Part shown: piece after piece, positions 23,346 through 34,800 of the stretch
Numbering within the stretch: the first letter of the stretch is position 1
How the letters are laid out: every line of letters begins with the position of its first letter
DNA from: Cardinalis cardinalis
Lineage: Eukaryota > Chordata > Aves > Passeriformes > Cardinalidae
Length of the DNA: 64,000 nucleotides
NCBI GenBank assembly: GCA_014549065.1
Contig: JACDOX010000327.1
Coordinates: 256,756-320,755, forward strand
Reading direction: 5' to 3'
Made by a program: the position numbers and the translations under genes
The notes under the pieces: generated by a model
Database searches by the model: none
What the model was told of the DNA's origin: nothing
What the model saw: the letters and a program-made list of their open reading frames with translations, nothing else

Positions 23346-26300
23346 AGGCAGCTGCTGGAACCATCATGCATAATGTCAAAAAGATTTTCCTAGACTGCTG
23401 TAAACATGTTCTGCTTTGCTGTGCTAAAGCATTTCATCACAAAAATTTGCCCTGTTAGGGATTCTGAAAGCAAAACACGAAAGAAAAAAAATTGTTGTCT
23501 CGTGATTTATTTGGAATTGTTTTATTATTGGATGTCAATGATTAAAAAAAAGGGCAGAGGGAATTTAAAAATAGGATNTGATTAAGACGAATCTGAAGAA
23601 GGGGGAAATGCAGTAAAAAAAATGGAAGAGAAAATAGACTAAGAAACCAGTAGGTATTTATAGCNCAACAATTACCTTATGAGTGACTACTGTTGGCTTG
23701 GCTCTTTAAAGCAGAAAAAATGAAAGGACATCCAGTCTAAACTAGATCTCTCTGATATTTAATTCTGTATGTATGAGGCAGGAAATAGTTTTGAAATGCA
23801 GCAATTTCCTCCCTAGAAAAGCAACTTACTTTGCAACTATTAAAGTTGATAGTGCTGCAAATCTCTGCCCATAAGCATTTAGCCTGAAGTGGATGATGGC
23901 AATTTTGATTGGGAAAATAAATTCTTTCAGGTAAAACGATCTGCAGGAGAGAGAACAAAAGAACCCTACTCTGAAGTACTTGGCCAGGAGTAAGGGGTTT
24001 TGATATTCATGTTTCTCTGCCTCAGCAGAGAAATACTGATTTTTTCAGTTTGTTTACCTGAGCATTTACCTGTTTTGTTTACCTGTTTGTTACTGCACAG
24101 ATTGGAGAGGTGAAATTTCATTACTTACCACATAAGGCAGTCATGTAGTACAGCTTTGGTGCGCTGCCTAAAGCATTAATAATGATAAGGTTTAGTGCCA
24201 TTGTACATCTGTTCTAGGAATTCTTGGGACAAGCATGGGAACTTGGTTTAAATAAGAAATTTTAAGTTCATGTTGACTTCTTACCATATTAAATATAATA
24301 TGCNATTTCTTTTTTTCTTTTCCTTCCACCCTCTTTACTTAATTTCCTTTGTCACTTGGTATATCTTTAAATCAGAAGCTGTTGTGAAGTGAAACCATAT
24401 TTATATAGTACTTTTTAGAGCACCTTATTGACAGTCAGCCCGTGGCACGACCTCAACAATGCCACTGTGCCAGCTTAGATTTGTAAACCTGATTTTATGT
24501 AATGATTTCATTTATTTAGACTTTTTTTCCTGTTTTCATTTAGACTTNTTACCTGTTGGAAATTGTTAGACTGGTTTGTCTAGGTGAGAAGAATTAGCAA
24601 GAGAATAATCCTTCTGTGGCTGTGGGATAGTGCAGTTGAAATCTCTTGCTTTTCCTGCCATCCTCAGTCCCATTTCCCAATCACATAAATACCAAACTTC
24701 AGAGATGTTCATCTAATGCTGGGGATAGATTTATTTTAATGATAGTAATTTATGAATGACTGAATTAAAAATGAGTTTATATTGTAATGGTTCTATATAT
24801 TTTTAGAATGTAGTTTTTTTATAACTGAGACAGATGTGGGAAAGCCTGGGGACAGACACAGAATTTTAACTGTGATAAAGAGACAATAGTCATTTAAATT
24901 TTCCTGAGTGGTGCTCTCAGCATCTCTCAAATTCCTGGAAATTTCTCCTTTATAATCTGTGTTCTACAGGCAGGTTATTAGCTGATTGCAAAGTTTGAAA
25001 AGTCACTTGGCAGGAACAAAAATCACTATGCTCCCAAGCAGACTGTCTGTTCTAATCCAACTAACAGCTATTAGCATAATTATACACCATGTCTTGGGAT
25101 GACAGCCAGACATAGCCCACATCTAAAACAAGCAGTTAGCATGCAGACATATGGAATACCTTCCTCATGTGTCATATTTTAAATCACATCTCTCTGTTGT
25201 TAAGATCTATTGCTCATGACTGCAGTATTTTCCCTTCTCTGTCTTATTTCCAATATTGCTTGTTTTCAAATGTCAGAATTACTAAATTGTGGCTACTGAT
25301 ACAAACTGATACTGGTTTTATATCTGGCAACTGAATGGTGAAATACTATTGCTGCTTTCTTAAAGTCAGTGACAGGTAGGCAATACCTTTTTCAGATGAG
25401 TCAATATAGCTGGTTTTAGATGCTCCAGGAGCCCAATGGAGACAACAAATATTCTGGGGCAGGTATATGGCACTTTTTTGTTTTGTTTTGTTTTGTTTTT
25501 TGTTTATCATGCTTTAATTTCCCCCACCCTTGGTTTTCTTTTCTGTTCAGCACAAAGTTAATAATATTAGAGAGATAATTTGTGTTGTGTCTAAAGCAAG
25601 GAGAAGTAAGGGCAGACATGTTTTCAGTGGGGTTTGTTTTGATATAATTTTTCACTAGTGCATGTAGTATATATTTGATAAAATCTGGAGGATATGTCTG
25701 GCTTCACATCTGTAAAGCTTGCCTGTTTCTTGTAGGAAATCTGACAAGTTCAGGTCTTGGTTCTGATCTGGATGCTGGTTGTTTCTCAGACCACAGGAGA
25801 AAAAGAAGTCTCCAGGCCGGAAGGTAAAGGGCAACATCATTAAGCGGAGGAACCTTACTGGCTAATTTTAATCATAGATTTTTTTTTTCTTTTCCCCACA
25901 GAAGGACTAAAAAGATATACCTTTGTCATCACATGTTTTATCCACCTAAGTGCCCATGTATAAAAAGTATTACTGGGCAGTGGAATAAGTGAGTGAATTC
26001 TAAAGAATTAAGTTGCAATACACAGACAGAGGCCTTTAGAATTTCATCTTAATGGAGATCAGTTTCTTCTCAGAGTGCGATTGCTTTTTGCCAATGAATA
26101 GGCAGATAGTTCATTCCACAGTCTTTCTGACTTTGAGAGCTAGCTGAAAATTAGCACATTACATAGCCTGCTACTTGTCTTATTCTTTTACACACGATTC
26201 ATATAACGTGGGACAGACTAGAAGGTGATGTTTCATACAATAGAACGGTATGCATAACAGTATTTACTAGTATCTGGGGTGCCCTGAAGCAGTAAGGAGA

Positions 26301-28149
26301 TATGGTGCCCGATATCATTGGCCTGCTCTAGGACTAGCACTGCTCTGTGAACCAGCTGACCCTGACAAGCTGATCCAGCCCTTNGGATGGCTGCAGAAAT
26401 GCTACTTGCTGCAGTCTCCCCAAGGGACCCCTGCTTTGTTTTACACAGCACTATCAATTTCTACTGGNGTGACAATGAGTCTACTATGGCTGCACACTAA
26501 ATCTTGTGATGTAATTACCAACTCTACTCTAAACTAAAATGCCATTAACCAAGCCAAATAAACATTACATTTTTTTTTGATGGGGTAAAAACCTTACTAA
26601 GAGCAAAAAGAAAACTCAGTATTTTTTGAAAATGCATGCATTTTAAACTAGTGAATGCCCTATAAGTTGTATCCATCTCAATACAAAATATTTAGAATCT
26701 CTAATAAAGTACTGATGTCTTTGGATAACAGACCTCATGAATATTACGTTGATGCTAATTGTGAGCAAACGAAGAACCATTCTGCTGATTTCTGCCTTCC
26801 AGGCAGACAGTCACTTACCCCCCCCCTCCATGGCAGTGTTTGGAGAGTTTTCCAAATGGGGCAGCCAGCACTGAGTCCCTCCCTCACCTCTGCCTGATGG
26901 CCACAAATGAATCCCGGCACTCTGTGATGGGAAATGACCAACCTTCCAGCATGTCTCAGGGACAGCTTTCCCCTTGTGCCTGCTGTTGTTGACAGCTACA
27001 GGAATCTACTTGTAGCTACAAAGTCATGTTTGCCTTGTTTTTCAAAAAGATTATTCATGTTTATGTTACCTTTTGTGAGTGTTGGTCTTCGATACAGTAA
27101 CTCAAATGAAGAATGCATGCTTGAGTACTGTCCTTGGCTGAGATGGATCCTCTTCAGTCTGTTAACTGTGATGGAAAAACTCACTAGCCTTTTCCCAGTG
27201 CTCTCCTATCCTTCTTCAAAAGACTGGAAACCCTGAAAACCCAAGGAAAATGCAGTGATATGGAGCAATAATGGTGGTTACAGACAGGGCAGAGGTAACA
27301 GACTGTACAGCACAGGAGAGTTTGTGATTTAGTTACTTAAAATAATCAAACATATTTATTGGAAAGAAATCCAAGCAGACTGTAGTCAGAATGGAGACCA
27401 TCATTTCTAGGACAGCAAGGTGACCTCAATTTCCTTCAGAGAGCAAGAGGAGGGGTAGAGGAGTGATGGAAAGAAAGCAGGCTAGAGTTCCGAAGTATCT
27501 TGGATTGCCAATACCAAAAGTAAAAACACAAGTTTGGGGAATCTTGGTAGGAAGGTGCTGGATTTAGCACTTTGGGCCACCAGCTTGACACATTCAGGAT
27601 GTTTCCACTGGAGAGAGCTGGGAAAATGGCCCAAATGTTTTNATATGTTTAACCGGCTTAAGAACATGCAATTAGACTTGATTTTCATGGTATTTGTTTC
27701 TGAATATCACACAGAGAAAATAATAATAAAAAAATGAACAGGGAACAGCTTTCCATGGATGAGACTTCCATATTTATTGTTATTCCATGTGCATAGAAAA
27801 TGGCAGTGAAGTTCCTTATGAAATAGGCAGGGAATGGGAGAGATATGGATATACTGGACTAGACTTTGTGCTTCAAAATTACACTATTCATTTTTTAAAA
27901 TTTGGGCTCTTTTCTTCTTAGAATTCACAACACTTTCTTGGTTTTGGGTTTGTTTTTTTTTTTTGTGCATGATGTTTCAAATTCCTTTTCCAATGACACA
28001 CTGCATTACAAATGGATGGCACTTGAGACCAATGTGGCATTTCCATATTTACACCAACAAAGAAATTTACATGACGCAGTAGCATACAATCCTGACATTC
28101 AGTAATAGCAATAAAACAAGGGGTGCCATTGGATTTTTTTCTGTACAAA
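23346..28149. other. DAPL1-PKP4 intergenic region
   Basis: AT-rich sequence with a TTTTG microsatellite. Short open frames such as 26,655-26,897 and 26,934-27,236 show no recognisable family. The part next to 28,149 may belong to longer PKP4 3' UTR forms. Confidence 0.65.
25472..25505. repeat. (TTTTG)n microsatellite
   Basis: About five TTTTG units in the DAPL1-PKP4 intergenic region. Confidence 0.85.
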
Positions 28150-28165
28150 CTATCAGAACAAGACT

Positions 28166-28171
28166 TTTATT
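28166..28171 (-). terminator. Candidate PKP4 polyadenylation signal AATAAA
   Basis: Reads tttatt on the plus strand. It is the first canonical signal downstream of the PKP4 stop. Cleavage would be expected near 28,140-28,155. Confidence 0.5.
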
Positions 28172-28359
28172 CACATTAAAAAAATCGGCTTTAATTTACT
28201 CTGACCTACACACTTTCCAAATTCATCATACTCAATTCTCAAACCTTTCATCACATTGCCCACACCCTCACCAGACTACAGGAGCTACAAGTAATGATAC
28301 CTAACACCTAAGCAGAGCAAAACCATCCCTGCCAGCTTTTTCTCCTGACAATTCTTCAC

Positions 28360-28500
28360 TCAAAAAAACCCCCAAAAACCAAAACCAAACAAACACAAAA
28401 GCAAGAAAAACACCCCCAAAAAACCCCCAAACACCTCCTAAAAAAAACCCCAAAANNNNNNNNNNNNNNNNNNNNNNNNCCCCCGAAAAAAAAAACCAAA
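28360..28500. repeat. A/C-rich tract with 24-N gap in PKP4 3' UTR
   Basis: Runs of A broken by CCCC/CCCCC; on the transcript strand this is T-rich with several GGGG/GGGGG runs. The gap at 28,456-28,479 falls inside the tract. Confidence 0.85.
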
Positions 28501-28619
28501 ACACCAATCATCCTTTTTCCTTCTTTTCTTTCACTTTCATATTTCTTAACCAAAACCAAACGGGGCCATNCCAGTCCTTCTCATGCCAGACAAGAAGCAC
28601 GCTGGTTTTTCTCTCTGTG

Positions 28620-28868
28620 CTACACCCAGGAGTCAGGAGAGCCTGGGTACTGTTCTGCTCGATAAGAAGATCGTCTGGTGGAATAAAAGTCTACATAATT
28701 GGTGGTTGATTTCAGTCCATACTGTGTTGTGTAATCTGAAGTAGCAGGAAAGTGAACTCGATCGTCAAAGTAAGGGTCCTCGTAGCTGTGTGGGGACTGC
28801 AGGTACAACCGATAGGCATCGTAGTTTTTCCTGGTGGTATCTTCTTGGCTGTAGTACAATTGCTGATG
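28620..28868 (-). CDS. PKP4: PKP4 coding exon 21, C-terminus with PDZ-binding motif
   Basis: 249 bp of coding sequence ending at a TAG stop at 28,622-28,620. Encodes HQQLYYSQEDTTRKNYDAYR through YVDFYSTRRSSYRAEQYPG and SPDSWV. The final DSWV is a class of PDZ ligand shared with CTNND2 and ARVCF, bound by partners such as Erbin (family knowledge). The acceptor is a tandem CAGCAG; use of the upstream AG would add one Gln and start the exon at 28,871. Confidence 0.97.
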   Translation of the reverse strand, partial: HQQLYYSQEDTTRKNYDAYRLYLQSPHSYEDPYFDDRVHFPATSDYTTQYGLKSTTNYVDFYSTRRSSYRAEQYPGSPDSWV

Positions 28869-31800
28869 CTGCTGGTAAAATTATATCAAAATAAACTTTC
28901 AAAAATATAATTAGCAGAGAAAATACTTTACCCAAGTGCAGCTCTACTCATGACAGTCATGTAGGTTCCAAACTTCCATGAAATATACCTCCAGGGAAAG
29001 GGAGGAAATGCCCCTGAGTTTGCTTTGTGTCTCCTCCTACATGACTTGAAGGGAGTAACTCCAAAAGTGCACAATTTTAGAGCTCAAGTACAGTAAATAC
29101 AGAACCTGGCCATACCCACCAAAACCAGCCCAAACCCAATCTGAGTCAGAAAAGAGGTCTCAGATCCCACTGTAAGAAGGTGCTAAAACACGTGACTCAT
29201 ATGGAACCAGCCAGGCTCCAGCAACACTGAGGCTCTGCCATCTCAGGGCACTGAGCCAGGACAGTGGAACGGGACATGTGGCCAGAGCCCCAGGCTTAGC
29301 CCCTCCTGCTGGGCCTGGGCAGCAGCACTACCCGAACACACCTCTGGGCTCACCTGCAGCCGCCGGTTCTGCTCTCTCGCTGGTGAGGGATAGGAACTGA
29401 TGTAAATTGGTGANGCTTTGCTAGAACCTGGGAGAAAAAGGTTTAATGCATAACTTCAGTCTTTATTCATTCAGCCGTAAGTCTATTGGTTTTTATCTTG
29501 CCTTTTATGGAGNGCCCATACTATTAAATCTGCAAATTTCAGTACCTGCTAATGATACAATGTAATATCAGAATGAAGGCAAATGTCCCTCAGCAGCATT
29601 TACAGCAAAGCCAGGAGGTTTATGTTGGTGTTTCTCATTTTACAGACTGAAAATCTTTAAAGCAAGGAGTTTCCTTCTCTTTAGTCACTGTCATCTATTG
29701 TTTTGCTACTTGTGTGACATAGTAGGAAGGAAAAGAGAGATCAGAGAAAAATGAAATCTTGATATAATTTAGTAATATAATAATACACAACTGCACATTA
29801 AAATGTATAACATCATCATTATGATATAATGTACATAATAATACAATTTTCTGTTCTAGTATTTTAAATAAAAATAAGAATTCCAACTGCCTCTCACCTC
29901 CCAGTACAGAAAGGGATCTGTGTTTACTCTGGTACTGGGCAGTTTTACAGAGGACAGCAGAGCTGGTGACACCCTGCCCTGTGCCACANCCAGGGAATAC
30001 AAAGAATGGAAAGGGAAAGCAGCAGCTGGTAGCAACCAGCCTGCTAATGCAGTAGTCTGTGTATGGCTGTGAACTCTTCCCACAAGGGATAGTTCCCTGC
30101 TCCAGAAGATGCTCAGCTGGTCTCTTACCAGTGTAGATGTCTTTATGTGCAATGACATCACCCTGGCTACTGTAATACTGCATAGAAGGGTGCGTCCTGT
30201 CGTACTCGGAGCGAGGCTCTCTGATTCCCAACAAAGCCGGGGACGAGGACGTGCTGCCAACTGACGGAAAAAGAGAGGTTCTCAACACTGACAACAAAAG
30301 CCTTTTGCATAGCCAGCCTTCCTCACCACTCCCTGCTCCAAGTGCTCACTACCAGGGGATGGGTAAGGACAGAACAGCCGGAGCTATTCCTGGGTGAACA
30401 CCCTAGAGCTGTCAGCAAGGTACCAGAGACGGCAAGGGGCAGTCACTGCTCTGTGGTGCTCACAGGCAGACACAGGACTTTTTTGACACTCACAGCCCAG
30501 ATTTGGGACCTTACCATGCTAGGACATCACCTGTGTGGAGGCAGAAGATGACACTCTGCTAATGGTGATGGTTTATCGAAGTTATACTTAAACACAATAC
30601 TTAAGGCTACCCTNTCACTTGACCAACCTACCTGGCCTCAGTGACCCCCGTATACACAGGTGAGTCCTGGGCATGGTGTGCTCTGGGAGGCCAATGGCCA
30701 TGGGAGGATCCCAGCAAGGGATCACTGTGTTCCTCAATAAGCAGCTGAATCTCAACTGCTGCTGTAAGAAGTTTGTGCTGCTAAACCCTCCCTGGTCTAC
30801 ATATCCCTTGGGCTTTGTTGGCTCAGAAAGACTCCAGCAATGGGAGTAAAATACTTTAACTTTTAAAAAGTTAAAAACAATTTCTATAAATTTTGAATCA
30901 AAATATTAGTTCAATGATAATCTTCCTCCACTGATGTGTCCGTTACATCATAGCTCAGAATTCTGTGTTTTTATGGATAATTTATTTACTGGTATTTTCC
31001 TGGCACATTCATGGCTAAATATGCTATGTTGTTAAAAATCTGACATGGGTCAACATAATAATGTGTGTTTTAATGATGAAGTGACTGAAACAAGAACAAC
31101 TGTTTCAGGCCAAGCGTATCTGTTCCAACAGGCATCTGCTGTGCTCAGCAGGATGCTGCACAGCCCCTCTGGGGATGTGGGCCTTTCACCAGCTTCCACT
31201 GACACCCTTGAGCTTGGCTGTGCTCTAGAGCAGAAAAGCAGACACTTCCTATTAGGAATTTTTACTAAACCCTCTTTGAAATACAACATCCTCTGAATAT
31301 TANATTAGAACTGCTCATCTACTTCCTACTTGTCATTCAAAGAACTGGAGTAACACTGTTGTTCTGCTGGTGTATCCTGGGAGACAAAATGCCGAGATAG
31401 AAATTTGACAGTTGGTGTCAGAATATCCTTTTACACTTGGGTAGAATCCAGTCATTCCCTGAGCATAAGCTGTACTGGCTTTCTTGGTGGGTGAGAGGAA
31501 CTCTGGCATAAAGACCACAACAGGTTTACTTCTTGTAGGAAAACAAATCCCTGGTGGAGTCCTTGGTTTTCAAGTCAACCATGTCATAAAGNAATGTGTG
31601 AGGGTTGTAACTTTTATGTAAAGAAGTGATTAAACAAGAGTGTTGTAGGAACTGGTCACTAATTTTAGCAGTCACAGTAGGTAGGTATTTCTCAGTATTA
31701 ACAGAGATCTGCTAGATAGCTTCTAGAAGAGTAAATTGGGTAAAATAAAATGCCATATGATGACAAAATAGAAGGCTTCAGGTTTTGTATCAGCTGNCTT

Positions 31801-34800
31801 GAAGATCTAAATCCTAACACTGAACACATTGAAGGAACAAAGGTGACAAACAAGGAAGAGTCAGAAAGTAAGGGTTTTGGGTTTGGTTGCTCATTCTTAA
31901 GGAACATGACATAGTTGGGAATGAAAATGAGCTCCTCACAGTGGGTGTGTTGCTGTTTATGCTGCCAGGTGCCCACGTTCCACGAGGCCACTCCACAATC
32001 CCTACACAGCACAGGAGAAGTGGCTTTGAACGGGGCAACGGTTGTTGACAACGTCCAGCTCTATTCATTGAGGATTTCACTTTGCAGGAACAATTCAGGG
32101 AGCACTCAGAGCATGTGAAGTACTTTGCTTAAACACCAAGGAGCAACAGCCTGACCTCTGTGTTTTAAATGGGATTAGTACCAAACTGAGAGGTGTTTGA
32201 GTTAAAAACATGGGACAGCAGGTCCCTTTCACCCTCCCTGACTGACCTGACTGCATGACAGGTGACATCTGTTGATTGGCTGTGGAGAGAGAAGGATGGG
32301 ATTTGAACCTCTCTCGTTCCAGTGTTGATACAGGTGTAATAAAGTGACTTTGATTCCATCCNTCCTATGGAGTGGCAAAAAGAAAAACACATCAGAATAA
32401 GGTGCAAGTTATAAATAAATGAGGAGTTTTTGTGGCANCATTTTCCAGTGTAAGCTAATTTTACAATTTACCTTTTTGTAAATGCTCCGGAGGTCTCGGT
32501 ACTGCCACAGCGTGTTCAGTACCTGGGCCGCCGCCTTGACAACCTTCAGTGAGGACCTGAGGAGGTGAAGAATATGGCAATGTGAGAAAGCCACTGAATT
32601 CCTCTTCAAAAGAAAGTGTTCCTGAGCTTTGCAACAGCCTGAACCTGCTGCTGTGGGGCAAACCAGAACCTGCATCACCAGGGTGAGCACAGCCAAGCCA
32701 GCAGCCTCACCACAGATGGGGCCCTGCTGCCCCATCCACCAGCCACAGGGCCCCCCTGCTGCTGACCCACCACAGGCTCACAGCTTTCACTTCCACTAGA
32801 CAACCACGGTGCCAGCAGAGAACTTGTCTCATGGCCTCCCTGAAGCCCTGACACAGTGGGCAGGACCAACCCCCCTCAGCCAGCACTTGCTTGGCAATGC
32901 TGTTCGAGGGCATTCCCCTGGCCACATTCTCCTGCCACTGACCAAAGGGCTGCACTAGGTACAATTCACAGTTGCTGGGATACATCGTGACTAACAGAGT
33001 CTGACTTGGAAAAGCTCCAAATATTTTATTAATCTTGTAGGTGTTGAAGAGGTGACTGGCTAACTCATTGAACCTGAACAGATCCCATGACCATGGTAAC
33101 TGTGAGCAGCTCCAGAAGCCTGGGGCAGAGAACACTGCCCAAGACAGTGGTACCGGTGCCTCCTCCCTCCCAGTGAGACTCCAGCTGACAGCTCCTCAGA
33201 CCCAGGCTGCAAAGGCAGATTTTTTTTCACTCAAAAAAGCATTTCCCTCATTGTTAAGCACTGTAAATGGACACAAACAGCTCAGGTATGGTCTTTGCTG
33301 CCTACTTGCCTGTCACCTCTTCCCTTTGTTATGTTGACCAGCTTCTCTATCCCACCGGTGTCGGCAAGGGCCTTGGCATTCTCCATGTTCTTGCTGGTGA
33401 CCTCGTGCAGGGCACAGCAGATCGCGGCCACCGTCTCGTCTGACAGGATGCTGGGCCCGCTGCCCCCTGGCAGCCGATTGACCAGGTCTCGCATCGCGTA
33501 TTTGCCTGGAAACACCCACAGAACCAGGTGAAAACCACAGCGCGGTCCTTCAGGCTGGAAATTGCAGGATTCAGCATANAACTGCAGCTGAAGGCAGTGA
33601 GAAGCAGCACAGCACCAAAATCCGCCAAGAACTCACATTTTACACAGAGCCCAGGGAGACCACATGACANCTTTTGAATTTTTTTTCCTTTTAGCTTAGA
33701 AGTGTGGGAAGCTGAATTTTGCACTAAAAGAGGAACATTTTTAAACAAGAATTATTTGGAGAAAGAAGAATTGTTCAAGGAAAAATGTTAGGCTACTTAT
33801 TACGACTGACAGAGCAATGCATATTGCTGGGCTTCATCTATGGGAGGATTAAAGGAATCCTTACAGTAACTGAAAATTCTTTCTCCTGGATGTTCTGTTC
33901 ACCTTGTTTGCTACCTGTCAGTGCCCAGCTCTGTCAGGCTCCAGTTCCTGACTGATGCCAGATATAAGCTGCACACAAGGGACAGTAACTAAGATAAGGT
34001 CAAGGTTTCTTCCTGATTGGGCTGTACTCTTAATTGAATGATTAACTGATTTAATAGTAGACATATATTTGCACATAACAGTGAATAATGAAGGAGCTTT
34101 GCACAAAGTCATTTGCTATCTATTTGCATAATGTGCCTGAAAGGAAAAAAAGAAACAAAAAGGAATTCTGCAGGCAAAAGGAAACACTGGGAAATTATCC
34201 CCACAATGGTGTCTGCAGCAATACCCTGCCATTGCCAACCCTTTAGCAAGCTCAGCCACATGCTGCATGTTCCAACATATATTGTAATTTGCTAGAGTCT
34301 TCATCTCTCATTTCCTTCAGTGCAACCCTGNCAGCCCATTGTTCCTTTCCTATACCAGCAGAGACGCTCCTAAAGATGATTTCTAGCATGAGGTAGTGCA
34401 GATCTTGCTTCACATCTGGCAATGTTTATCCAACGGTCTGTTTCAGAGTGTGTCTGAGGCCAGAAATTCTTTCAGAGGTACAGCTTTGAAAGGGAGAGGG
34501 AGCAGGTGGAGGACCATTCCTGAGCTGAAAAGTTTTGCCAGGAATGGAAGAAACATCCTGACAAAAGAATATCACCTGAATCTGACCTGCACAGGGCTGG
34601 TGGTATGGAATAGAATTCTGTCTTTACACATTTCTTATTTGCACTGCCAGAAAACACACTCTGAATATCCCAGATGAGAAGCTTCAGAAACAGATAACTA
34701 AGTTCTGTCCACCTGTATTTCTCTTTTTGAGAATAATGATCCTCCTATCTCTATGAACAGTTGTTATAGCCTTGACCCCACATTCTATACACAGGAAATG

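Larger units (their letters stand above)
28150..28619 (-). other. PKP4: PKP4 3' UTR (inferred)
   Basis: AT-rich sequence downstream of the stop, with a canonical AATAAA on the minus strand at 28,171-28,166, giving a UTR of about 0.45 kb. Further AATAAA sites at 27,778-27,773 and about 27,357-27,352 could serve longer forms. The UTR contains a G/T-rich tract (transcript sense, about 28,360-28,500) interrupted by a 24-N gap. Confidence 0.6.

Noticed and set aside
22918..23458. Open frames of 100-140 codons upstream of DAPL1
   Set aside because: They sit in a GC-rich block with overlapping frames in several phases and no domain. Kept only as a GC block.
26655..27236. Open frames of 80-100 codons in the DAPL1-PKP4 intergenic region
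   Set aside because: No domain, no splice partners and no codon pattern distinct from background.
29695..30297. 200-codon minus-strand open frame starting upstream of PKP4 coding exon 19
   Set aside because: Only 30,129-30,260 is exon. The remainder is a read-through into introns on both sides of valid splice sites.
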